A stretch of 64,000 bases of DNA from positions 62,001 to 126,000 of the forward strand of contig CAVNZM010000016.1 in NCBI GenBank assembly GCA_963693365.1, given 5' to 3'. This document shows positions 33,660 to 45,882 of this stretch, one piece after another. The translations under genes were made by a program, and so were the position numbers. Source of the DNA: Amoebidium appalachense (lineage: Eukaryota > Ichthyosporea). The notes under the pieces were generated by a model that did no database searches, was not told where the DNA came from, and saw nothing but the letters and a program-made list of their open reading frames with translations. Each line of letters starts with the position of its first letter. Within the stretch, counting starts at the first letter, position 1.

Positions 33660-33822
33660 TTAGTCTAGTACTCCAATCTTTGCTCGTCGCCTTATTCCCC
33701 GCAGACTCTCTTGTGGCACTGATTCTTGTTCCTCGCTGTGGCTGTGGCTGCTGACGTCCTCAGGGTCGTTACTGGGTGGTGGGTCAATCACATGGCACTC
33801 CGTCAACACGCATGTCCTCGAG
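33660..33822 (-). CDS. Candidate terminal exon with basic tail
   Basis: On the minus strand, after a poly-C stretch and an acceptor-like GGGAGCAG, the frame reads SRTCVLTECHVIDPPPSNDP, then EDVSSHSHSEEQESVPQESL and RGIRRRAKIGVLD before a stop. The acidic/Ser-rich middle and Arg-rich tail are the same style as the exons at 10603-10776 and 13368-13486. No family recognised. No upstream exon was found. Confidence 0.45.
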
Positions 33823-34298
33823 CTGCTCCCGCGTGGGGGGGGTGGGGGGGGGGGGGGGGGGGGGGGGTTAGTACATGTCATTCCCTCCCCTCGTGCAATT
33901 TGTAATAGGATATGGTTGCTGGAAGCCTCGACGTAACCCTTTACAAGTATAACGACTACTAAGGGATACATTGAGAACCAAAATACATTATTGTGCATAC
34001 ACACCCGGGCCCACTCACACCTACATGTGCGCACATACAGAGAGATGGGGGGGAATGGAGAGGTGGGAGAACAGGAGTTTGGGGGGGGGGGGGGGGGGGG
34101 GGGGGGGATGGTGATCAACGACATATATACACAATGTTTATACATATATATAGCACACACACACACACACTGATGCACACTACACCCACACACACAGAAC
34201 ACGATGCACCAAAGTAACCAAGTGAGTGGGAAGAGAGATCAGCAAACAGCAAATTAGTTTATGATAGAACTTAAGGCAAGGTGGATGGGAAGCTGTGT

Positions 34299-34335
<37 letters not shown>

Positions 34336-35845
34336 TTTCTTTTTTTTTTTTTGGGGGGGGGGGGGGTACCAGTGACGTGGAATTGTTATGTCGGAATGTC
34401 GAGGTTGGCAGTCATGTACCAGCACCGAACAATCTTGCGGTCAGCCATGTGCGCTGCTGCTGCTTGCTAGAAGACTCACCCGAGTGCACCATCTCCCACC
34501 TGCACGGGGAAAGTGAAGCGTGACCAGTGAGAAGGAGGAAAAGTGAGAGGCAGTTTGAAACAGGAAATAAGGGGAATAACCTTGTCCATTATGTTATAGC
34601 TGAAAAGTTTGTTTTTTTTTTGGGCGGGGGGGGGGGGGGGGGGGGGGGGGGACAAAACGCCCATGAGGTTTAACACGAAAACAATCAAAAGGACAGAATC
34701 TTACATTGTCATACCTACAGCAGCACTCTAAACTTTCGATGCAAGCAAGTGGTTACCGACTAACCTCGTATGTGTCAGTGGGGTACGTTGCGTGCAACGT
34801 GTAGGAGTGGGCGCTAACAGACCTTATCACACAGGTAAAAAGTCAAACGTGCACATGTCATGATAGATGGGTGCCCCACTACACATGCTGGGCAATAAGG
34901 ACGGCACACATTTGTTAAAACAATGAAACAAAGGAGGGCATAACCTTCCAACAATGGTTGCCGAGAAGTTTTGTATGCACCAGCCCTTATGAACTAAGAG
35001 ACTTGTAGAAACTGCCGAAAACATGGCTTGGCACACAATGATGCAGAATGCGCGCTTTTTGCCCTGTGTTTACCTGCACAAAACTAAAAGTGCTGACAGG
35101 CTGACCTACAGAAGAGCTCAACCACTATACCATAAACGATAAGTGCAAGGTCCCTTAGGGCTCTTTGTTGCAAGAACGTTTTCACAAAAAGCGGCATTGC
35201 CAAGAACCAACATCAAAAGGTGCCAGCCCAAGCTGGGCATAACCCAGGCAGTAAAAACCTACCTCCTTGCTGCTCGGTTTAGAAGCTGTCATTCTAAAAG
35301 CAAGCGGCCGTTAGCCTCTGTCAGAGAGGATGGTGCCTCTGTCAGAGAGGATGGTGCCCTGCATGTGAAAGAGGAGAGCAAAGGTGAAAATAACTCTTGA
35401 AAGTATCATCCTGTTATGCAGATGTGAGCACAGAGGGCACAAAAAAGCTGCAGTGTGACAGAAAGTAAAACTGCGACAGCATGCACCAGTTGCGGCAGGA
35501 AAGACCAAGAAGAAAGGAGGGCTACAGCAAGGAAGAAAAGCAAGAATAGAACGTTGCACAGAAGCCCAGTCCTTCAGCAAACAGGTAGACGCAACAGTCG
35601 CATAAGCATCTGTACTAACCTGCACAGCCTGTAGCTCTGAAAACATCGTCTAGTTAGCTTACAAGCCACGGGTGCAATTGAAAGGAGTTACAGCTCAGAC
35701 TTCTTGAACAGCGGAAGTGCAAGTGAAAACTGACCTCCGAAGGGTGGGAAAAAAACTGTCATAACGGACAATCATTAATGATTGGAGAAGACCAATCAAG
35801 AAACAGGAGCATAATCGGTCCAAATTATCCATAATGTGACTAATG
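33823..35845. other. No convincing gene; several poly-G tracts
   Basis: G-runs at 33834-33867, 34081-34107, 34353-34366 and 34626-34651, AC repeats near 34155. A plus-strand frame at 35143-35400 and a minus-strand frame at 35311-35646 are open but have no recognisable features; a 21-bp piece (GTCAGAGAGGATGGTGCC.CT) is doubled at 35318-35358. Confidence 0.5.

Positions 35846-35880
<35 letters not shown>
35846..35880 (+). repeat. Poly(A) run at the edge of the inverted block
   Basis: About 35 A directly before CGGGGAACCCC, mirroring the poly(T) at 30078-30121. The sequence 5' of it does not resemble the LINE B 3' UTR. Confidence 0.85.
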
Positions 35881-35882
<2 letters not shown>

Positions 35883-36077
35883 GGGGAACCCCAACTAATT
35901 GATTTCTCCTTGTAGTCTTTATGGTGTCTCGTAGAGAAAGTAAACCCTGATATATAGTCACCACCCGACATCTATGTACGTGATCATGATATACCGCTGA
36001 GGGGATATTCCGAGCAAAACCCCCCCCCCATACCTGAGACTGGTTCTCTTTGCCTCGAGTAAACAGCGTAAACCCCC
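35881..36077 (-). repeat. Inverted duplicated ~195-bp block, copy 2
   Basis: Reverse complement of 29883-30077, nearly identical. The minus-strand frame FTLFTRGKENQSQ precedes the donor-like site here. Confidence 0.85.
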
Positions 36078-36199
36078 CTAATGAATACCAATCACACACC
36101 CGAACAAAAATCGGTTCAATCTGATTATCATTAATCAGATTACAAAACACCAATCACGCAGCAGGACAAGCATGGTGGTTCGAATCCGATGAGTAAAGC

Positions 36200-36721
36200 C
36201 GATAATCCCTCCATGCGTTCTACATACATCAAAGCTGTAATATATTTATATTATAGAATATAGATATATAAACATATATAAATATATATCATAAATTATA
36301 TTTATATATATTTATATATATGAATACACATATAATTTAAATACATATATCATGATATCTGTGCACACGGTGCGGCTGGCGGACGATGATCCGGATATCC
36401 CTGGTATTCGATATCAAGTATATATTGTTAGTGCGCGCATGCATGCACTGTACCGTAAACGGTACGCCCGCACCGTGCAGCTGCAGTACATGCATATGCA
36501 CTCAGGTTGTTCCCCCGGCCATGGCCAGCCCCCCCCCACCCCCCCCCCCCCCCTCCATTTTTATATTAATTAAAACAATGTGCACGTGCATGCTTCACCG
36601 ACTGGCCGGCGCGCGCCATGGCATGTGTACGTATACGCTAGTACTAATTAGCACTGTGCACATATATTATCATAAAGAAGCAAGGATATTCATTTACGTG
36701 CATACAGCACATCCATACATG

Positions 36722-36755
<34 letters not shown>

Positions 36756-36960
36756 TATGATGCACGTATGCGTTCCCGCACTGTCAACGACACACACACA
36801 TCGTCGACATATGCATGCACGCGTACGTCTGCATATGATGCGCACGCGCGCACTTTAATACACACACAGAAATTAAAACCCACGCGCACCGTACACGCGT
36901 GGCACACTCACATACACGTGTGCACGGACGCACGCGCACCCCTTACCCCCCCCCCCCCCC
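36200..36960. other. AT-rich then alternating purine-pyrimidine DNA
   Basis: 36235-36355 is TATATA-rich. 36420-36960 is packed with palindromic words (GCATGC, GTAC, GCGCGC, CATATG, ACGCGT, TGCA) and (AC)n at 36723-36753. No gene. Confidence 0.6.
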
Positions 36961-37080
36961 TGGGGCTCCATCCCTCCAGCAGTGTCCACGCAATAAAAAG
37001 TGTGTAAACCCCCACCCCCCCCCCCCCCTCCCCCCCTCCCCCTCCCCCCCCCTCCCCCCCCCCCCCCCCCCCCAAACAAA
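36940..37080. repeat. Poly-C tracts
   Basis: C-runs at 36943-36960 and 37011-37073 with isolated T. Confidence 0.9.
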
Positions 37081-37119
37081 GCAACACCTCCTCTCCCCTA
37101 TCCCGACACACACACATAC

Positions 37120-37324
37120 CTGCAACATGAACGTACGGTTCTTGTTTGTCATACGATATGGTAGCTTGCAGTAATGCTTGTGTGCCCGTTCATAGCCCTC
37201 AGCTGTCTCTACAGAACCAAAAAGGCGGGTGTCGTCGCTGCAATGGTCCCCGGCATGGAATTTGCTTGACTTGAGGTCGTTCTCAGATGAACAATGAAAG
37301 CAGTCGTGCGCAGACTTGGCCATA
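37120..37324 (-). pseudogene. Repeated exon, copy 2 (left arm of inverted repeat)
   Basis: Minus strand reads MAKSAHDCFHCSSENDLKSS, KFHAGDHCSDDTRLFGSVET, AEGYERAHKHYCKLPYRMTN and NRTFMLQ, then the donor GTATGTG. No stop, but the acceptor AG is replaced by AC (CGCAC before TATGG), so splicing would fail. Near-identical to the right-arm copy. Confidence 0.6.
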
Positions 37325-37644
37325 GTGCGGGGGGGGGGGGGGGGGGGAGGGGGGCGGGAGCCCCAGGGGGGGGGGAGGGGGGGTAAGGGGTTGGTGTCAA
37401 CCGTGGCACTGGATATCCATTTGAGCATACTCTATACGGGTAATTGTTCCTAAAACCATATGCATTGTAGCTCTAATTGTACATTAGGATGATTGATCTC
37501 CTTTGTATATCCTAACGGTTATGTAGTGTATGTACGTTGGACATGTAAGGATATTTATATAGATATCACGCGTGATCACCATTGGCCATCGAATCTATGT
37601 CCATTGGATTCTGTGTTCCTGCAGCTGGCAATGTGCGTGCCTCT
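37120..37644 (+). repeat. Inverted repeat, left arm
   Basis: Repeated exon, poly-G, TTTGAGCATACTC, CCATTGGCCATCG and CTGCAGCTGGCAATGTG, mirrored at 40160-40661. The arms are about 95% identical outside homopolymers. Confidence 0.9.
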
Positions 37645-37657
37645 CGCGCGCGCCCGC

Positions 37658-38800
<1,143 letters not shown>

Positions 38801-38907
38801 GGTGGGTGGGTGGGCTGGTGTGGGTGTGACTGTGGGTGTGGGCCGTGTGTCGTCACACACGTCAGGGGGGTGTCACAGGGTTGTGCTTGTGTTACGGTTT
38901 GTATTTC

Positions 38908-39689
38908 CCCATCAAGCCCCCCTGCATTTCCACCCGGCGGGTGCGTTCTTCCTTATATATGCACTCATGTGGCTAGGTGCATTTTTGTTGCCACCCACGA
39001 ACCAATGGCCTGGGAGCATCCATCTTTTGGGAATAGCAGCATATAGGTACTAGGGAGGTGTGGGCCAAGTTACAGGGCTGCAACCAAAATACCAAAAAAC
39101 AACCCCTACAATTACACCCGTAAATGTGTTTTTTTCCACATGTGCAACATCAACTACTCAGGGCACCCCCAAATAATGAATATAACGTGTTCCACAAGCA
39201 AGTAGCAGTTGAAACTTGGTACAAAGTAGGAAATGGGTGCTAGGAACGTGTGCACCGAGTTTTAGCCGTACACCACAAAACCCCATCAAGCCCCCCCACT
39301 TTCCCACCCGGCGGGTACGCTTTTCCTATATGTGCCTTCATATGGCTAGGTGCACTTTTGTTGCCACCCACGAACCAATGGCCTGGGAGCATCCATCTTT
39401 TGGGAATTGCAGCATATAGGTCACTAGGGAGGTGTGGGCCAAGTTACAGGGCTGCAGCCAAAATACCAAACCCCCCCCCCCTACGTTTACACCCGCGAAT
39501 GTTATTTTTCCTACATGTGCAACATCAACTACTCAGGGCACCACCAAATAATGAATAACACGTGTTCCACGTGCAAGTAGCAGTTGACACTTGGTATAAA
39601 GTAGCATATGGGTGCTAGGAACGTGTGCACCAATTTTTAGCCGTGCACCACAAAACCCCACCAAGCCCCCCCACTTTCCCACCCGGCGG

Positions 39690-39690
<1 letters not shown>
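38908..39690. repeat. ~373-bp tandem repeat, 2.1 units
   Basis: CCCATCAAGCCCCCC and CACCCGGCGG recur at 38908, 39281 and 39657. GGCTAGGTGCA.TTTTGTTGCC, ACCAATGGCCTGGGAGCATC and CTACTCAGGGCACC are shared by the units. The third unit is cut by the poly-C run at 39690. Confidence 0.92.
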
Positions 39691-40661
<971 letters not shown>

Positions 40662-40664
40662 GTA

Positions 40665-40799
40665 TGTGTGTGTGTGTTTGTGTTTGTGTGTGTGTGTGTG
40701 TGTGCGCGCGCGCGCGCGCGCGCGTGTGTGTGTGTGCCTCGTGCTTGTGTGTGTGTGTGTGTGCCTCGTCACGGTGCTTGTGTGTGTATGTGTGTGTGT

Positions 40800-40858
<59 letters not shown>

Positions 40859-40862
40859 TGTG

Positions 40863-40895
<33 letters not shown>

Positions 40896-40937
40896 TGTGT
40901 GTGTGCCTCTTGTTTGTGTGTGTGTGTGTGTGCCTCG

Positions 40938-40984
<47 letters not shown>

Positions 40985-41129
40985 TGTGTGCCTCGTGCTT
41001 GTGTGTGTGTGTGTGTGTGCCTCGTCACGGTGCTTGTGTGTGTGTGCCTCGTGCTTGTGTGTGTGTGTGTGTGTGTGCCTCGTCACGGTGCTTGTGTGTG
41101 TATGTGTGTGTGTGTGTATGTGTGTGTGT

Positions 41130-41168
<39 letters not shown>

Positions 41169-41172
41169 TGTG

Positions 41173-41242
<70 letters not shown>

Positions 41243-41273
41243 AGAATGTGTGTGTGTGTTTGTGTGCCTCGTG

Positions 41274-41358
<85 letters not shown>

Positions 41359-41383
41359 AGAATGTGTGTATGTGTGTGTGTGC

Positions 41384-41465
<82 letters not shown>

Positions 41466-41620
41466 TGTGCCTCGTGCTTGTGTGTGTGTGTGTGTGTGTG
41501 CCTCGTCACGGTGCTTGTGTGTGTGTGCCTCGTGCTTGTGTGTGTGTGTGTGTGTGTGCCTCGTCACGGTGCTTGTGTGTGTGTGCCTCGTGCTTGTGTG
41601 TGTGTGTGTGTGTGTGCCTT
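40665..41620. repeat. (GT)n with CGTGCTTG / CGTCACGGTGCTTG words
   Basis: GT repeat interrupted by recurrent TGCCTCGTGCTTG, TGCCTCGTCACGGTGCTTG and CCCAGAATGTG. It starts at the donor of the repeated exon and looks like expanded intron. Confidence 0.9.
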
Positions 41621-41621
41621 T

Positions 41622-42188
41622 TTATTTTTTTATTTTATCCCGTTTCACTCCCGGCGAGGCACTGCCTCAGGGGAGCTTACCGTCTTCCGCCTAGACACAG
41701 ATCGTACTGTATAGCACACTCATAAGTCAGGATTCTAATTGACCCCAACTGGCACTATTTTTAGTTACGCCTTATCCCACGGTTCTAGCCGCAGCAACGC
41801 TAGTGGGGAAATGAGCACAGCTCACTTTAACAACACCAGCCGGGAGCGACCCGGGACACATACACAAACATAAAGACTTGAAAGGGAAGACCCCATGCCC
41901 AGGACGCTGACCCGAACCGTGGCCGGTGACTCGGATTGGTCTCCCACTTGAACGTTGGGCCGGGATGCCCAAGCGGCGCGCCGTCGACGTCAGAGGGCCG
42001 GTGCTGTTCATGACGTCATGTCTTACGGCCGGGTGATAACAAATTGGTGGTGCTGCTTTGACGTGGTCTGGGGTGATGGCTTCTACGGCCAGACCGGTGA
42101 ACCGTCGAGGCAGAAAAAAATCGGAAGTAACCAGGATCGATCCTGCGACTTTGAGCTTGACACGCAGAGATCTTACCATTGCACCAAC
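41622..42188 (-). mobile_element. SINE-like element with tRNA-like head and A-rich tail
   Basis: On the minus strand the head (42188 down to about 42115) has an A-box-like GGTTGGTGCAATGGTAAGA and a B-box-like GGATCGATCCTGG, spaced as in tRNA genes. A body of about 470 bp follows, ending in GGGATAAAATAAAAAAATAA. It is set inside (GT)n; both flanks share TGTGTGTGTGTGCC, a possible target duplication that cannot be proven in a microsatellite. The head is too irregular for a working tRNA. Confidence 0.7.
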
Positions 42189-42320
42189 CCGCCCCCCTGT
42201 GTGTGTGTGCCTCGTTACGGTGCTTGTGTGTGTGTGCCTCGTGCTTGTGTGTGTGTGTGTGTGTGTGCCTCGTCACGGTGCTTGTATGTGTGTGTGTGTG
42301 TGTGTGTGTGTGCCTCGTGC

Positions 42321-42416
<96 letters not shown>

Positions 42417-42449
42417 CTCGTGGTTGTGTGTGTGTGTGTGTGTGTGTGC

Positions 42450-42497
<48 letters not shown>

Positions 42498-42530
42498 CTC
42501 GTGGTTGTGTGTGTGTGTGTGTGTGTGTGC

Positions 42531-42578
<48 letters not shown>

Positions 42579-42620
42579 CACTGTGCTTGTGTGTGTGTGT
42601 GTGTGTGTGTGTGTGGTATG
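42189..42620. repeat. (GT)n continuing after the SINE
   Basis: Same words as 40665-41620 (CGTTACGGTGCTTG, CGTGGTTG, GCCAGTG). The SINE splits one GT-rich intron-like tract. Confidence 0.9.
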
Positions 42621-42713
42621 AATCCTTTTTAGTCCCCTCAGGCGTTGTGTGTATGTACTGTGTGTATAGGTCCCACATTCTTGCACACGTTCTGTTGCTT
42701 TCTGCTTTCTCAG

Positions 42714-42946
42714 GTAGCAACCAAGGTACGGCGTTGGGATGCCCTGGATTTGCGTAGGACCATCATCATGGGTCTGGAGGAGGAGAGGGGGGCCAATTTA
42801 ATTGTGGAAGACGAGGCCCCCGATGTTTCTTTGGAGGAGCTGTTGGAGGCGGTGGAGGGGGAGGATGTAGGGATCCCATTCCCTCAGACTGATGATGGAG
42901 AAGAAGACAACCTCAGGGACACCGAGGACGGCGTTATCATGCAAGG
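42714..42946 (+). CDS. Candidate internal exon, acidic
   Basis: Acceptor TTTCTCAG with a good pyrimidine tract, donor AAG|GTAACT. The open phase reads VATKVRRWDALDLRRTIIMG, LEEERGANLIVEDEAPDVSL, EELLEAVEGEDVGIPFPQTD and DGEEDNLRDTEDGVIMQ: a short basic helix, then a strongly acidic region. The entry phase (0) matches the exit of the repeated exon at 40661; it exits after two bases. The intron between would be 2.05 kb, nearly all GT repeat plus the SINE. Family unknown; acidic transcription-regulator-like composition only. Confidence 0.5.
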
Positions 42947-42964
42947 TAACTTTTTTTTTATGTT

Positions 42965-42976
42965 ACCCCCCCCCCC

Positions 42977-43047
<71 letters not shown>

Positions 43048-43139
43048 CTCGTGTGTGTGTGTGTTTGTGGGTGACACTGTGTGTGTGTGTGTGTGTGTGT
43101 GTGCCTCGTGTGTGTGTGTGTTTGTGGGTGACACTGTGT

Positions 43140-43235
<96 letters not shown>

Positions 43236-43256
43236 CTCATGTGTGTGTGTGTTTGT
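42965..43256. repeat. (GT)n with TGCCTCGTG and TTGTGGGTGACAC words
   Basis: It starts after a short C-run downstream of the donor GTAACT. Confidence 0.9.
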
Positions 43257-43339
43257 CACTAAACTATATTTTTTCTTTTTTTTTTCCTTCCTCTTTTTAT
43301 CTATTTCTTCCCCTTGATTTGTGGAACCGAGTATAACGT

Positions 43340-45291
43340 GGTTGTGTAACTTTGTGCCGTGGATAAGTATTACTTATGTGATAGATATAAGACCAGACAT
43401 ACATTATTTATCAATGGTGGACATTAGCCATCATATGGTTATGCGATGGATCGGTAAAGATGCATAATGTTTATCCGGAAATGCCTTATTACATATCAAA
43501 TACACCCTAATAGATATGCTACAGATATACAGTACCAAAATTATGCAATTAATCCAGTGGATATACCCTAGAGATGTAGCTACAGATGTATCTGGCTATC
43601 TGTATGGGTATCAACCCAGATAGGCTGTTATAGTGATATTTTGAGTATTAGATAGGTTTTATTTGTGGAAATTATTGACATAAATATTTTTCTGGGTAAA
43701 CACGTAGGATGGGTGTCCGATATCAACAGGCTTTGTTTCATGTTTTAGCAGTTCGCGTTCGGCTGCCCGCATACGGGCACCTATTAGCCGATCAAAACAT
43801 CAGATTCCACAGATCACTAGACCGAGTCTGATTGGCTCAGGATAAGATTTCACATAACACTAGATCGGTTTTGATTGGCTCAGTTCGGTAGCCGTAGGTA
43901 TATAAGCACGACAGTTTTTACTGTAGTAGCAGATCAGCAGGCAACAACACATCTTCTGTGTTTAGCACCTACAGCTTTACAGCTATATTTTAGATACGGG
44001 TGTAAATGGATATCCCAAAACATGTATGTTTGTTAAGTGTTAGGCATTAGGTTGGGCATCTACTGTGATATGTTTGTTTTTCATGCATTACGTATCAACA
44101 TAGGTGCCGAGTGCATATGTAGGTGTATATGTATCCGCATATCATGTTGGATATTAACCTTAGATATTGTGAATGGTGATGCATTGTATATGAATATCGA
44201 CATATATTGGATGGGTAAGCAGGGGTGCATATGGATAGCCGTTGGGGATCGGTATGGGGGTCTATTGTGATATGTATTTTCGTCATGCATTGGATATTAG
44301 TATTAGGGTCTAGTGGATGGGCAAATGCAGGTGTATCAAGATATCTGTATGGATGTTAAGCCTAGATAACCAGTATAGCTATCCATTGTGTCTTAGTATG
44401 ATTGTCTATTGGACATCAGCGTGCGGGTGTATATGGATAACCGTCAGAGCCATATTTGGTGATCTAATTGGATATGTAGAATCGTCATGCTTTGGTTATT
44501 ATAGGAGGGTCTAGTGGACAAGCAAATGCGTATGTATCTGGATATCGGAATGGATATCCATTGAACGTATCCAATATGGGCATGCATTGTTCATTAGCGT
44601 TGGGGTCAAGTGCACATGTATTAGCGATCCATCTGATAATTTCAATGGATATCCAATATGGACATCCACTATAGACCGCCATTGGATATACTTGTTAGGT
44701 GTATTGCATGTCTTGCGACAGGGATATCTTGATATCTGTATGGGGATTTTGATCGGATATCCGTGTCAGTCATGTATTGGATATGTTGTTACTGATCCAG
44801 TCTAATATACAGCTAAGCATCCAAATGGATATCCAGAATGTTACATATCCATATAGCTATCCAACGGAGGAATGCAGTTGAAATTCCATCATTGGATATC
44901 CAGCGTCGATATCCATTGTGGGCATCTGTCTAATATCCAATACATGCCGAACCAACCATATGGCGTTTGATGTCTGCATTCATATGCATCTAATGTGTAT
45001 TTAATGGCCATTATAGGTGCACTTATGTATCCATATAAGCATTGATTGCATATCCAGATATGTGATATCACAACGATGCCCAATGGAGGTACAGCATGGA
45101 TATCCATATGTGATATCTATTGGGGGTGTAATATCTTGATCACTATCTAAGCATGCAACTACATATATATTGGACATTGGTTGGAGGTCAGGAGGAAATA
45201 GACATGTTGTATATATCCAGTGGATGGTATTGATATGTTCGACTGAAACCATCCTACATATCGTGTGTATATCCAAAGGATATCCATTAAT
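43340..45291. repeat. GGATATC-word-rich DNA, block 2 (holds solo A repeat)
   Basis: From 43990 to 45291 variants of TGGATATCCA occur some 40-60 times on both strands at irregular spacing. No ORF above noise. Interrupted at 43654-43990 by the solo DIRS repeat. Confidence 0.75.
43654..43990 (+). repeat. Solo DIRS A repeat
   Basis: AGGTTTTATTTGTGG to CAGCTATATTT with no adjoining B or coding sequence. An 8-bp insertion (ACTGTAGT-type) sits after the TATATAAG box. It may be the remnant of recombination between A1 and A2, analogous to a solo LTR. Confidence 0.88.
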
Positions 45292-45515
45292 CTATGAAAA
45301 ACTACTCCGGGACGTGTGTTGCCTCTAGGGGGACATCCCCTTGGACGAAAGTGAACCTGCAATGGTTGTAAACCACGGCAAGGCCCCAGTCATCGATTTA
45401 TTGATCCGTGAGGTCCATGTGCCCAAAAAACGGGGGAAGGCTTCGCCCCGTGAAAAAACAGCACGTATGTGTGGATCAATGGGGGTTGTGTGTGGGTGTA
45501 GGTGGGTGGGTGAAA
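45292..45515 (-). repeat. Inverted DIRS B2 segment left of copy C
   Basis: CTATGAAAAACTACTCCGG to GGGTGAAA, homologous to 19554-19779. With 50453-50680 it forms inverted repeats around the whole copy C body. Confidence 0.88.
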
Positions 45516-45843
45516 AGGTTTTATTTGTGGAAATTATTGACATAAATATTTTTCTGGGTAAACACGTAGGATGGGTGTCCGATATCAACAGGCTTTGTTT
45601 CATGTTTTAGCAGTTCGCGTTCGGCTGCCCGCATACGGGCACCTATTAGCCGATCAAAACATCAGATTCCACAGATCACTAGACCGAGTCTGATTGGCTC
45701 AGGATAAGATTTCACATAACACTAGATCGGTTTTGATTGGCTCAGTTCGGTAGCCGTAGGTATATAAGCACGACAGTTTTTAGCAGATCAGCAGGCAACA
45801 ACACATCTTCTGTGTTTAGCACCTACAGCTTTACAGCTATATT
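45516..45843 (+). repeat. DIRS A1 repeat (copy C)
   Basis: AGGTTTTATTTGTGG to GCTATATT; nearly identical to 50125-50452 and 43654-43990. Confidence 0.88.
45680..45769 (+). promoter_or_regulatory. Putative DIRS promoter in A1
   Basis: Two CTGATTGGCTCAG / TTGATTGGCTCAG boxes (inverted CCAAT, near 45693 and 45734) lie 30-70 bp before TATATAAGCA (45761). The gag ATG is 115 bp further on. Conserved in every A repeat, so each element carries its promoter in A1. Confidence 0.6.
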
Positions 45844-45882
45844 TTCTTTTCACTCTCCCTATCTTTCCGTACGCCGGTCAGC

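Noticed and set aside
35143-35646. Overlapping opposite-strand ORFs at 35143-35400 and 35311-35646
   Set aside because: No motif, no splice-like borders, no support from repeated copies.
41622-42188. A functional tRNA gene on the minus strand at 42115-42188
   Set aside because: The A/B-box words are present but the stems do not pair well enough, and the sequence continues into a SINE-like body with an A-rich tail.
43654-43990. An LTR of a Ty3/Gypsy or Copia element
   Set aside because: It lacks TG..CA ends, a primer-binding site and a polypurine tract, and it matches the A repeat of the tyrosine-recombinase elements.
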